Below, piece by piece: positions 53,345-64,000 of a stretch of DNA of 64,000 bases. A program made the translations under genes and the position numbers. The stretch's first letter is position 1, and each line of letters starts with the position of its first letter. This DNA is from Tieghemostelium lacteum (taxonomy: Eukaryota > Evosea > Eumycetozoa > Dictyosteliales > Raperosteliaceae), in contig LODT01000004.1 of assembly GCA_001606155.1 (NCBI GenBank), positions 868,001-932,000 on the forward strand. The letters are read 5' to 3'. The notes under the pieces are model-generated. The model was not told the origin of the DNA. It worked only from the letters and a program-made list of their open reading frames with translations, and did no database searches.

Positions 53345-56300
53345 ATGGAAACTATAATTAGAACAGGAGAGCAAATATGGCTATCTCTAGAATTAAATAG
53401 GTCAGGTCAACATAAACTCTGTAAGAGTGCTGATAATTTATTACTCAGTCAATCGTTGATAAGTGATACTGTTTTTACAATTTTATATATAAACCATGGA
53501 AATTCCAGAGATTCACTTGGTGAACATCAGTACTCGTATAGTAACTTTTCGTCATCTTTGTTGAGTTCAAGTAACAATAGTAATAATAGTGGATATGGGT
53601 ATAGTCCAGCACTGAGAAATGATCACAGTTCCCAGTACCTGGATATCTATACAAAAGGTAACATTATCACTGATGGTGATTGTGTTCTGCTGTTTCATCC
53701 TAATAGCTCGCAGTACCTGTACATCTCCAACAGTGATAAAACTATTGGGTTCAAACAACAAAAGGATGTTGAGTGTATATTCTCAATTTCCAATAACAAA
53801 GGTACCGATATTCGTGATGGCGATTTTATCTATCTAAAGCACATTCAATCACAACAGTATTTTAATGCATTGGATGAGGATTCAGGTGGTTCTGAAGATG
53901 AAGATGTACCTTTGTATCTCTCTGATGATCAGAGTGAATTCAAAATCTCATTATCGAGAATCAAAGTCAAACAGGTATACAACCATGTCAAGTCTCGTGA
54001 ACCTGTTAGAATCTTTCATAGAGAAGGTGGCTATGTTAAAGTCAAGGATATGAAAGCCTCCAGAGTCGTTTTATCATTCTCAAGAAAGACTTCAACATCA
54101 GTTAACAGTATCTTCCAATTTGAACTACACGACAATGAAAATAAACAAAAAGAGATTACATACAATCAACCATTCAGAATCTCTTACCACAGCACTAATA
54201 AATTCCTTGGTGTCTCTGGCATCTCTCCATCAGGTAACAAAAAAGATTACCCCATTATTATAAGTGACTCTGAAAAACAAAAATTTCAATTTCAAGAGAT
54301 ACCCCAACACCAAGTACCTGATCAATTGAATTCCAAAGAAATTCAATTTGATCAATTTGTAAAGATTAAGTCATTTGCAAATCAGAAATATCTTCATTAT
54401 CTACCAGGACATTCTATTAATAATGTTAATGTATGTAGCACCTGTTTTTATGATATTGATATTAAACATGATATTAATGTAATTATATTTAAAGTTGATT
54501 GCAAGTGAAAGTGAATTTGCATATGATGAATTCCAAATTAAAAGAATTCCATCAAAACAATTGGAGTTGTATGATTCTATATTACAAAGTATAGTACAAT
54601 TGAGTAGAACTGAAAAGGAGAATGATATTGATGAAATTCTGGCAAAGATAAACTCATTTTATGAGATTCCAAATGATAGAAATACAATTGTATTTCATCA
54701 AAAGTTATTGGCTATGAATTTAACGGTGCTGATGGAGAAGTTGGATGGACTAAAACAAGTTGAACCTGTAAAGGAGTTTTGTCAGCTCCTAAAGAATATG
54801 TGTAAATTAAACTCAAAAATAGGTAGAAAGATATTTGAAGAAGCTCTACCAAGTGTAAGAAAGAAGTTAATGGATTTAGAATTAATGGAACAGGAATATC
54901 CAATGATTTTAACCAACATCTACAGAGATAATAAATATTATCTAGAGTCACTAAATGAAGATCAAATACTGGAGTTTGTTGATGGACTATTGACACAACA
55001 GGGAGAGGTAAATACAAGATACCTAGAACTTCTAAATGTACTATGTCTCAGTGCCAACAGACCCATTTTTAAAAATCAACAAATGATTATAAAACTGTTG
55101 AGTAAAGGTATATTAAAAGAAATGAAAATTCAAGATGGCTTGGTATTCGATGAACATCTATTCTATTCACTGAAACTGTATTCTAATTTATCAAAAGGTA
55201 TCAATTTACGTGGTATTGCTCTAGCCCAGAGTGCCATTGACATCAACCTGTGCATAGAGTTACTAAATGACTCTAAAAACGATGGTTCATTTCAGTTTAG
55301 ACCTGTGATACCTGAAATCATTCTAGACTGCATAGTTCATTGTTTTATAGTAGTTGACCCTGTAATGTGTAAAACTGAAATTGACAGATCATGGAATCAC
55401 TCTGTATTTGATAAGGAGACTATTAATCCTATCATTAGAAATTTCAAACTCTCCAATCCATCTTATGAGACTTCCGATGATGATAGGGTTATTAAACAGC
55501 TTCTGGAGTCTAATGACTTCCACTATTCATTGACACAACAGGATCAAACTCAAGTACCTTTACCACAAGGTGCAGATCAGAGTTGGCAAGATAAACTCTG
55601 TGAATCGCTTCTAACGTTCCTTCAACTATCTATGGTCGATCAGGAGCTAAAAGAAGAGTTCATCAAAGCTGTATTATCAACTATTTATCATGGATTTAAA
55701 TACTCATTATTTAAAACTACAGAATTCAAGGCAATCAAGGTCATTGAGACTATATTTTCATCTATAACCATGGATTCTATAAAGCTAGAGGTTTTTAAAA
55801 TATATGGTTTGGCAATACAAATTCATAAAAAGACTTTATTGAATTTGCTTAAGTTCTACAATAGGGATAGATTTAATATAGAAGAAGGTCAATTAGATAC
55901 CATTCCTCATAAATCCACAGAAGATCTGTCACCAACATTACTGATATTACTACAACAGATATCTCAACTAGACAAAAAGAAATCAAATCATGAGATTTAT
56001 CTAATTGACTATTTTCTCTCCTACCAATCACCTTACAGTCTCATTCGAGATATGTTCAGTAAAATCCTTTATTTTAATCTGGACGAAAAGTTAAAGTATA
56101 TTCAGTCTAGTAATACTATGATATGGGAATATCTGAATAAACTTAATCAACCTAAAGCACCAATTGATGATATTGGTCCTGTAGAGGTTCTGGAACGTGT
56201 GAAAAAGTTTACAGAAATGATTAGTGGTCCTGAAAAAGACAGAATATCAACACCAGAAAAGAATATCAAAAACCTAGGTATTAAACAATCTATTCTCAGA

Positions 56301-59300
56301 TTACTAAAATATGGAGTCTATGAAAAGAATAAGGGTCTACTAAAAGATATACCAGCTCAAATCATTAAAGAATGCTACCATTTCTTTATGGAATATTCAA
56401 AAATCAAGTTAATCAAGTTAAAAGAAATTGCAGTACTCTTTGAGCATATTATTCAATTTGGTAATAAATATTCTACTATTGACTGCATCATACAAATATT
56501 CAAGAACTCCAATCAAGTCGAAAGACTACTCTATGAAATCTGTCATTCTAAGTATCTAGAAATTCTAGTAAACCTAGTTCTAAATATACCAGTTTCTAGA
56601 TTTGAGTTAAAGTATGTTCAGTTACTCAAATCACTAGTTCAACCAAAAGAGAATCTACTGATTCACAAAAATCAACTACATTTATCCTCCATTCTAAAAG
56701 ACAACAAAGAATTGGTATTAAATATCCTAAAATATCTTCACAGTAATTGTATTAGTATACAAAGTAAAAAGAAGAAAAAAGAGTCCATTTCAATACCAAA
56801 TAGTCCAGTTGGTACTGTTACAACCAGAAGAAGTAGTATCTCAATTCCCACCACTCCTGTTATAGTGACTACTAATAATAGTAACAATAACAATAACAAT
56901 AACAATAATGGTAATAGTAGTAGTTCAGGTAATGGAAGTGTTGGAGCTAGAAGAGGAAGTATACTAGTAAACTCAGTTAATAATAATCATATTAAAGAGA
57001 TTATAATTAATATAATAGAGGTATTTTCATGTTGTACTGCAGGTAAAATTACTCAAACTGAAATGATATTTAGAGATTTTATAAGTATTGCTCAATGCTG
57101 TCTCTATATAAACTTGGATTCACTAGAGGAGCTCCAAGACTATAATGTAGATTTCCAATTGTCTAGTAGTTATCTATTCTTTTTATTTGAAACCTACTTT
57201 AACTCTGACCTCTATTATGGTCACATGGAAAGATACCAAGAGCACATTATCAAGTTAATTGACTCATTCAACGACCTCTTGATCCACATGTTTGAAAACC
57301 ACGATACCAAGACCAAAGAATACAATAGTAACTTTTCAAAAAACATTATGATCCCAATGTTTTTTATCATTGAAAAGTTTATAAAACACAAGGGTTCTGC
57401 TAGTACTAGTAACATGAATGTTGTACTGTCACCTATATTCGCAGGTCTATTAAAGACATTGTCTAGATTCCAAGTTAACTATATAAACAATCAGCCTATA
57501 ATTCGGTTTGCCAAAAGTGATTTCAATATAAACTCCTCCAGACAGATATTGACAAGTAGTTTTGTAGAGATGGATGATGAAGGATTCATGGAATCTCTTT
57601 TGGATGAAGAAAAAGAACATGTCAGTAACTCTATTATATCCATTACAAAGTCACTGGTAAAGATACATAAAGTCCGAAATGTACCTTTTGAGAATACCTC
57701 CTTCATTAGTAGTATTCTTAATCTGTCGATAAACCATATCAAGTATCAGGAAAAATTCCAAATTGTCATTAGAACTGACCAACAACAGGACTTTAATTCA
57801 GTAAACGACCAAGTATTTTCAAAATACCAACTAGGTAAATTTGTCAGTTTTCCAACCTATGCCGATCATGAACTAATTGAAATCATTACAAACCTTCTAA
57901 ACCACAATAGAAGCTCTATTAACGATCGTGAGGATATTGTTATAACCAATTTGAATCTACTATCAAGATGCTTGAAAGCCAATGCCAACCCAGAATCTGT
58001 AAACTTAAATAGACTGTTTACTTCACTGTCTCCCTATCTGTTGAAAAAGAATATAAATATCGTATTCTTAGCAATTGAAATGCTAGATCAAGCATTCCAT
58101 CACCGTGGTTCTGATATTGAAAAGTTGATTAGATATCTCTATACCACCCCAGACACCTTTTTCTTTAAAGGAATATACTCAATTTTGAAAAAAGTAAACA
58201 GAAGTCTATTACACAAAATTCAGAATCCCACAACTGAATTTGATCCAAAATGGCTTCAAATGTTAGAGTACACTCTCAGAATCATTAAAGCAATGTCTGC
58301 CAAAGATTCTAAAGCCAATTACTTTATATTTAAGCTATTCAATCAACCAAAATCCTGTAATATATTCATGGAGTTTTTCATTTTGATTGAAAATTTCCTG
58401 AAGCTGTTTATCACTTCAATGAGCTTTGAAACTACTAGAATAGGTATTATTCTATTTCAGTGTCTCAAAGAGATATTTAATGTTGGTTTAGTTCAGACTG
58501 TTTACAAGTTAAAGATTATTCCATCGGTATTCAAGATTCTTAATAACCCTGATTTGGATAAGATTGCATTAGGCATTCCACTACCTCCTCCACCTCCACC
58601 TAAACCAGGAGCAACTCCAATAAGTGCCAGATTGAGAACTCTAAGTAGACTCAGACCTTTGGTTCCACCAATTGGAAATACAACCACTTCAGCACCTCCA
58701 ACAGTAATACCACATCATCCACAGATCAATGAACTCTACCAAAACTATATTAGTGTTAGAGTTTCAATCCTAGGATTCCTAATTAAGCTAGTAGGCAGTG
58801 AATCGTCATCTGAAGAAGTAGTAAAAGAAATTCAGAAACATCTTGCAGAGTTTTATACACAATTTAAAACCATAGGTGCAGAGACAATTAATAACAATAT
58901 GAAACAATTTATGGAATTTGCTACACTGTGGAGACACCTTATCTACCTCATTGGAACTGACGACAAGTTAAACAGGTCTATAAAACTACTTTCAAGTGAG
59001 AACAATGCAAGAATCGGTAGAGTTGAGCTCATTATAGATGATAGGCTGGAAATTGAGTTTTTTGAAATACCAAATATAGGAAATCGTCTGAATACCAGTA
59101 GCTATATAGGTGAAAAGGAACATAAAACTATCCACATGTACGAGAAGAGAATGGAAGATGATCTTGCAGATAGTTTTATTGAAGCTGATATTGATTGGGA
59201 TAAGAAATCTGAAAAGGTCAATGCATTTTTAGATTGGTCATATCAAAAGATTTATGGAATGGATTTCATCAAGAAAATAGAGTCCTTTTTCCTGTTATCA

Positions 59301-60437
59301 TTTCTCTTTAAGCACTATGTCAAATTCAAGTATCTCTCATTCTTTTTGGCAGTGTTTATGAATATTATTTTAGTGGCAATCTCTGAGTATCCTCCAGTGG
59401 ATATGTTCAAGAACATGGCTGATGATCCAATTAAAATTGTATTTACATTCCTAAGTGTAATTCAAACGCTACTGTCAATTCTAATGTTAATTATATTCCT
59501 CATTAGAAATTTCCATATTTCGTTCCAAACCAAGGTCAACCACTTCATTAAGAAACATTTGAAAAAGCAACGGTCTATTACCAGTAGGAGTTTTTTGATT
59601 AAAAAATTCTATTTAATGTTTACCATTATCATTTATGATAATTCTCTTCTGTACTATTCCGTTGCTATTGTTACTAGTATTCTCGGGCATGCCGTCAGCC
59701 CATTTTTCTTTGCTTTCCATGTAGTTCAGTTTATGTTAATTCCAACCTCATTAAGAATGGTTTTAAAGGCACTTATCTTAAATACCAAGTCACTATCAAT
59801 GATGGGAATCTTCATGCTGCTTACAACCTATCTAATGTCAGTTGTAAGTTACCTCTTCTATGACCAATACTACGAGATTGATGATAATCCAATGTGTGAT
59901 ACACTTTTACAATGTTTTTTGACCAATGTGTTTTATGGAATTCCAAGTGGTGGTCAAGTCTACAGTAGTATAAAATCATTCTCCTATGACAACCATGTGA
60001 ATGAGAAGAAGGAAATTGGAGGGGTACTAGGTTGGTTGATATTCAATCTGATATTCTATGTTATCATATCAGTTATTCTACTCAACATTATACTTGGTGT
60101 CATTATCGATACACTAGGAGAACTCAGAGACCAAAAAGCAGAATTCTCTAAAAACTTTAATCAGAGTTGTTTTGTTTGTGGTATTGACAGAGAAACATTC
60201 CAAGCTGAGGGCGTAGATTTCAAAAATCACACTCAAAATGAACACAACAAATGGCACTATCTCTATTATTTCTATAAATTGAAACTATCAAATAATGTCA
60301 GTAAAGTAATCCTACAAAATAATCTTAAAGATTTTGTAATCAATCCACATATATTCCCAATCGACAGATCAATTTCATTAGAAAAAAAGAAACAACAAAA
60401 ATCAAAATTAAATAACCCAACACCACCCCCACAATGA
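53345..60437 (+). CDS. iplA: IP3-receptor-like calcium channel IplA
   Basis: Exon 1 (53345..54430) and exon 2 (54495..60437), joined in phase 0 across a 64 bp intron (GTATGT...TAAAG), encode 2342 residues. Exon 1 carries the beta-trefoil/MIR region (DGDCVLLFHPNSSQYLYIS, DGDFIYLKHIQSQQYF, EPVRIFHREGGYVKVKD, FLGVSGI). Exon 2 has the armadillo-like RIH region (RYLELLNVLCLSANRPIFKN), a Ser-rich insert with Asn run (56870..56910), a proline-rich loop (PPPPPPKPGA), and a C-terminal channel of about six membrane segments (~1955-2230) with FYGIPSGGQVYSS in the pore and LLNIILGVIIDTLGELRDQK, then the LNK zinc motif CFVCGIDRETF...HTQNEHNKWHYL as in IP3 receptors. IplA mediates chemoattractant- and shear-induced Ca2+ signals in Dictyostelium. 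It is shorter than the D. discoideum protein of about 3200 residues. Confidence 0.93.
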
Positions 60438-60639
60438 TATATCGATAGTATCAAACAATAAATATAATTACCAAATTAAAAAATTTTTTATAATAATTGG
60501 AAGTGGCCTTTGGAGTCTAAATTAATAAAAAAAGAAAGTATATATTTTTTGTGAAAATTAGATATTTTGTGAAAATCACTCGTCTGATTGTTAAATTGAA
60601 AAAAAAACCTTTCTTAATATTAAAGTTAAATTAGTTGTA

Positions 60640-63186
60640 ATGAAGAAAATATTATTAATATTTGTTTTATTATTATTATTTAATATAAATATAATATTAT
60701 CAGCAGATAATGTAAAATGCATTAGAGATAAGATCCTATTTAATGATGATGTTGAAATTGATTGGTTCTTTATATTAAAAGTCAGAGGATTCTCTGATGT
60801 ATACCTCTATTTTGATTCTGAAATGGAGAAAAAAGAACAACCTTTTCAAGTAGGTTATAGAACGATTGAGGTTTTTTTTCTAATGAATATATATTTACTA
60901 TATTTGAATTAAATAGACAGGATATTATTTAAGATCATCAAAAAGTGCAATGGGTGCAACATTTAAACAATTTACAGATCCTACAAAGAATAAAAATAGA
61001 TATTATGTTGGATACAATGATCATACCTATGCTTTTACAACAAGAAAAAATACAAATGATTTTGATCAATTTTTTACTAGACAAACCCATGGTGTCCTTT
61101 ATTCATATGGTGCTCATGAAAAAGGATTTGTAGGTTGGGATCTAGAGGATTCACCAGTAAGTGGAGAGAAAGGAAATGGAGTTTTCATTCAACACTCTCT
61201 TCCTTATTTCCCATTCCCTGACGGTGCATCTGCAGAAGAAAATGAAAAGAAGACTGGTAAAGCATTTAATGGACCTGTTGAAGAAGAGTTTTCAAAGAAA
61301 GGAACTACTGATATTGAAAAAGTATTTGCTCTTACCTATTACGGATGGAAGAGTGGTCAGGAATTCTATGGACCTAATCTCATTAACTATATTCCAAAAT
61401 ATATTGGATTCTTTTCAGAAACAACTGACCCAAAGTACCAACGTATGAGTGGTAGAACAAATGAAAAAGATTACATTAATCTAATTCAACATGTTTATCC
61501 TCAATTCTCTTCAAGTGATGGTTTCAATCCATTCAATGAAATATTTCTACCATCTAGAAAGCCAACCCAACATATATTTTGTTCTAATATTAAAACTTCT
61601 GGTAAGATTCCAAAGTATATATCAATTAAGAAAAGTAACTAACATATATAATTACAGGTAAAATTAAAATTTTACTTAAATTGTTGGCAAAAATGACTAC
61701 AAAGGGATTGTATACATTTCTCAATAATCTACCTGAAACTGATAAAACATTTGAAGAAGCTCTCAAGCCAGAGCCTACTACAAGTGAGGAATGGAATGGT
61801 AAACTTTCAGATACTAATTTCTTTATGAAAGTGAACACCAATCAATCACAAGATATTTGGACTGATGTAATGAAGCAGTGTGATGCTTCAGCTACTCAGC
61901 CTTGCCTTGAAATTTTTGATAAATCTAGAGGTGTACAACAGGTAAAGGAAGAGGTTTATATTTCCACTTGGTCCTCATCTAATATTAAAAAAGCAGTCAC
62001 CGATAGAGGTATATTCATACCACTAATGCAAACTGAACTAAAGATTGGCAAATATACTCAACTCGTTCAATGGCAGGGTGTAACTACTTCAGAGCACTCA
62101 AAAATTGCATTTAAAAAAACAATTGCTAAAGGAAATAGATCCAAATGGAATGTTTGTGTAAGTGGAGGAAACCTTTATTCAAGACCAGATAATATTATGG
62201 CATCTTTGGTGGTACGTTATCTTAGACTATATATATCTTAATATTGATATACAAATTACTAATATATTTTTACAATCAAGATGTGTTTCGATGCACCAAA
62301 CCTTAACAAAGCTTTGATTAAATTAGTAGATCCTACTGGAACATTGAATAATGAAATATACAAACCATTCCAGAATGAAAGAATTCCTGATAATTTAAGT
62401 GCAGATGAAATTAAAGCTGATGAACAAAAAAATCAACTTGATAATCTTGCTTATGATGGTGATACATCATCTAAAAATATAAACCAAGGAATGTCTATTG
62501 CATTCTTTTCAAAGTCTAAATTTATTAAATCTGATAGAATCGGTTTGGAATTGGTAAGAATCAGTGATGTATTACTAGTGGATCCAGAGTTTATTGGAAA
62601 TGAAGAATATAACAAACTTAAATACCAGTATTTTGTCAGCACTGCCATAAATATTGAATCATCTAGCAATCCAGATTTAATGGCAGTAAATGAAATAAGT
62701 GCCAAGTACCCAACTGAGGAGCAATTACGTTCATTTACTCTCACTGTTCAAGCTCTCATCAAATGGGTGGAATTCAATGGAGAGGCAAACTTAAAACTAA
62801 ATTTACAAAACTATTTCAAAAACAGAATGGAAGCTCTTAAAAATAATGCTATTCAACAACAAATCAATACTATAAGTAAATCTATAAGTCCACACTCTGT
62901 TCATTCCAAATTGACAAGTAGTCCTAGAATGCCTCCATCACCTATTAGAGTATTTAAACCTGAAGAGTTGAAGGGAATGGTAAAAGGTAGAGGTGGTGGT
63001 GTTGATATGGCAATCCAGTGGGCTGCAATGGCTTCTCCAACAAAAGCTGCTGATCTAAATAGAAATCAAAAAGGAAAGCCAAAACAACGTTCTAGACTTA
63101 ATCCAGGATCAACTAGTGCTGGCAATATGCCAAATAATGTCGCAAAAGTTCTTTTTCCACCAATAGTCCCACCAGGTAAAAAATAA
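60640..63186 (+). CDS. DNase II-like protein with long C-terminal extension
   Basis: Exons 60640..60849, 60917..61601, 61658..62211 and 62281..63186 (introns 67, 56 and 69 bp, all phases consistent) encode 784 residues. The signal peptide is MKKILLIFVLLLLFNINII. The catalytic core resembles DNase II: VEIDWFFILKVRG (cf. VDWFVVYKLP), THGVLYSYGAHEKGFVGWDL and QHSLPYFPFP (cf. HTKGVLLLD and LVHSVPNFPP with the first catalytic His), and TSEHSKIAF in place of EDHSKWCVS (second catalytic His). After the core (~520) comes a tail of about 260 residues, helical then Ser/Pro and Gly/Lys/Arg-rich (MPPSPIRVFKPEEL, VKGRGGG, KGKPKQRSRLNPG), which is absent from animal DNase II. It should cut double-stranded DNA in acidic endolysosomes during bacterial feeding. 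The role of the tail is unknown. Confidence 0.75.
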
Positions 63187-63273
63187 AATTCAGTTATTTG
63201 GATGGTTTTGCATTGGAATTCCAATTTTATAAAATCTATCAAACAGATTTTTTTTATTTACAGAATTCAAAAC

Positions 63274-64000
63274 ATGTTTAACTTTTTTAAAAAAGAATGT
63301 AAAGATAAACATCAAGGTATAATTGACGCTTATTGCAGTAATTGTAAACTAGATATATGCAGTGAATGTAAAGATGATAAACATAAAAGTCACATTAAAG
63401 AGGTGAAGCAAGAAACAGAAGATTTGCAATTGAATTCACATCAATACGTTTATATTGTCAACAAAGCATTTGGAGTTAAAAAAATTGATTTAAAGAATTC
63501 CACTGTAACATGGATATTAAAAAACAGACAATCAGAGACAAAATTAGGACCTTCTGAATTATGTTTTAAAGATCACTATAGACATCAGAATTCAGTTGTC
63601 AATTCAAAGATTTTCTTTTTTACAGAGTATGCATTACATATTCTGGATACTTCTGTAGATGAAACTACTCGTGAATGGGTATATCATACATATGATCACA
63701 AGGATTTTCCAGCAATGAGATCAAGATCATCCATATATGACGGTAGAAAATATTTCTATTTCTTTGGTGGTTATATCTATGAAAAGTCTAGTACTATCAA
63801 AGAAGTGGTTAGATTCAATACCAAATCTTTAAAATTAAAGAAAATTGGAACTATTCCATCATCATCAAGTTATTTAGCACCAACAAGATGTGGTAATTTG
63901 ATATATCTAATTGATACATCTTCATTGAAAATCTATAGATTTGACACCATCACACACAAATCTGATGTACTAGTAAAGAATTTCAATGTGGAAAAAGGTA
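63274..64000 (+). CDS. B-box zinc finger and kelch-like protein, 5' part only
   Basis: From ATG 63274 the frame stays open to the window end (about 242 codons). The first 45 residues are a B-box: CKDKHQGIIDAYCSNCKLD followed by ICSECKDDKHKSHIKEV, with the CxxxH...CxxC...CxxC...HxxxH zinc ligands. Then come beta-propeller-like repeats (YVYIVNKAFGVKKIDLKNST, KYFYFFGGYIYEKSSTIKEV, GNLIYLIDTSSLKIYRFDTI) resembling kelch units. B-box/propeller proteins form large families in dictyostelids; a ubiquitin-ligase or scaffold role is inference. Just upstream is a good 3' splice site (TTTACAG at 63257..63263), possibly a 5' UTR intron. Confidence 0.65.
   Translation, partial: MFNFFKKECKDKHQGIIDAYCSNCKLDICSECKDDKHKSHIKEVKQETEDLQLNSHQYVYIVNKAFGVKKIDLKNSTVTWILKNRQSETKLGPSELCFKDHYRHQNSVVNSKIFFFTEYALHILDTSVDETTREWVYHTYDHKDFPAMRSRSSIYDGRKYFYFFGGYIYEKSSTIKEVVRFNTKSLKLKKIGTIPSSSSYLAPTRCGNLIYLIDTSSLKIYRFDTITHKSDVLVKNFNVEKG

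Noticed and set aside
63174-63276. Possible splice from the end of the DNase II-like gene (CCAG|GTAAAA) into the B-box exon
   Set aside because: The phase gives a different frame from the B-box and a quick stop; the unspliced stop at 63186 and a separate ATG are simpler.
1-64000. Retroelements, DNA transposons, virus-derived elements and CRISPR arrays
   Set aside because: No reverse transcriptase, integrase, transposase, capsid-like frame, long terminal repeat or regularly spaced repeat was recognised; repeats seen are simple tracts.

Overview
The window is nuclear DNA of a dictyostelid social amoeba. The signs are AT-rich intergenic DNA, short (about 55-240 bp) very AT-rich GT..AG introns with GTAAGT/GTATGT donors, polyasparagine and polyglutamine runs inside proteins, and orthologues of genes best known from Dictyostelium: the 34 kDa actin-bundling protein, an alpha-kinase/WD40 myosin heavy chain kinase, IplA, the diguanylate cyclase DgcA, a CBM49 secreted protein and a follistatin-repeat secreted protein. 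Coding regions look less AT-biased than in D. discoideum, so a Cavenderia/Heterostelium-type lineage seems more likely; this is inference. I see no complete mobile element, CRISPR array, rRNA or convincing tRNA.

Layout. 1-10 kb: 5' end of gcvT (glycine cleavage T protein), a GATA zinc-finger factor, ENY2, an AIRIM/C1orf109-like protein, a secreted cysteine-rich repeat protein and a theta-like glutathione S-transferase. 9.7-12.3 kb: a SAM-domain gene with a Crinkler-type nuclease domain, whose coding 3' end overlaps that of an MFS transporter. 12.6-22 kb: RDM1-like recombination protein, an ABCA half-transporter, a stomatin-like protein, a membrane-anchored DUF885 protein and an NCS2-like permease. 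23-33.5 kb: NOM1 and a SpoU methyltransferase (divergent pair), a CBM49 protein, WDR70, a small putative mitochondrial protein with a start-codon-only exon, a NADAR protein and a tandem NTF2-like protein. 33.6-43.4 kb: a secreted calcineurin-like phosphoesterase, DgcA, a 3.2 kb intergenic region and the myosin heavy chain kinase. 43.5-52.9 kb: PTP synthase, an F-box/LRR-like protein, the 34 kDa actin bundler and the GATOR1 subunit Iml1/DEPDC5. 53-64 kb: the IP3-receptor-like channel IplA, a DNase II-like protein with a long C-terminal tail, and the start of a B-box/kelch-like gene.

Many genes are assembled here from two to four exons. Splice junctions were chosen by GT..AG signals, phase and continuity of conserved motifs; they are predictions. 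Most genes are independent housekeeping or developmental genes, without operon-like grouping. Developmental themes recur (c-di-GMP synthesis for stalk formation, cellulose-binding and cysteine-rich extracellular proteins, calcium release, myosin regulation, GATA factor), and G-box-like GGGTG/CACCC motifs cluster upstream of several of these genes.
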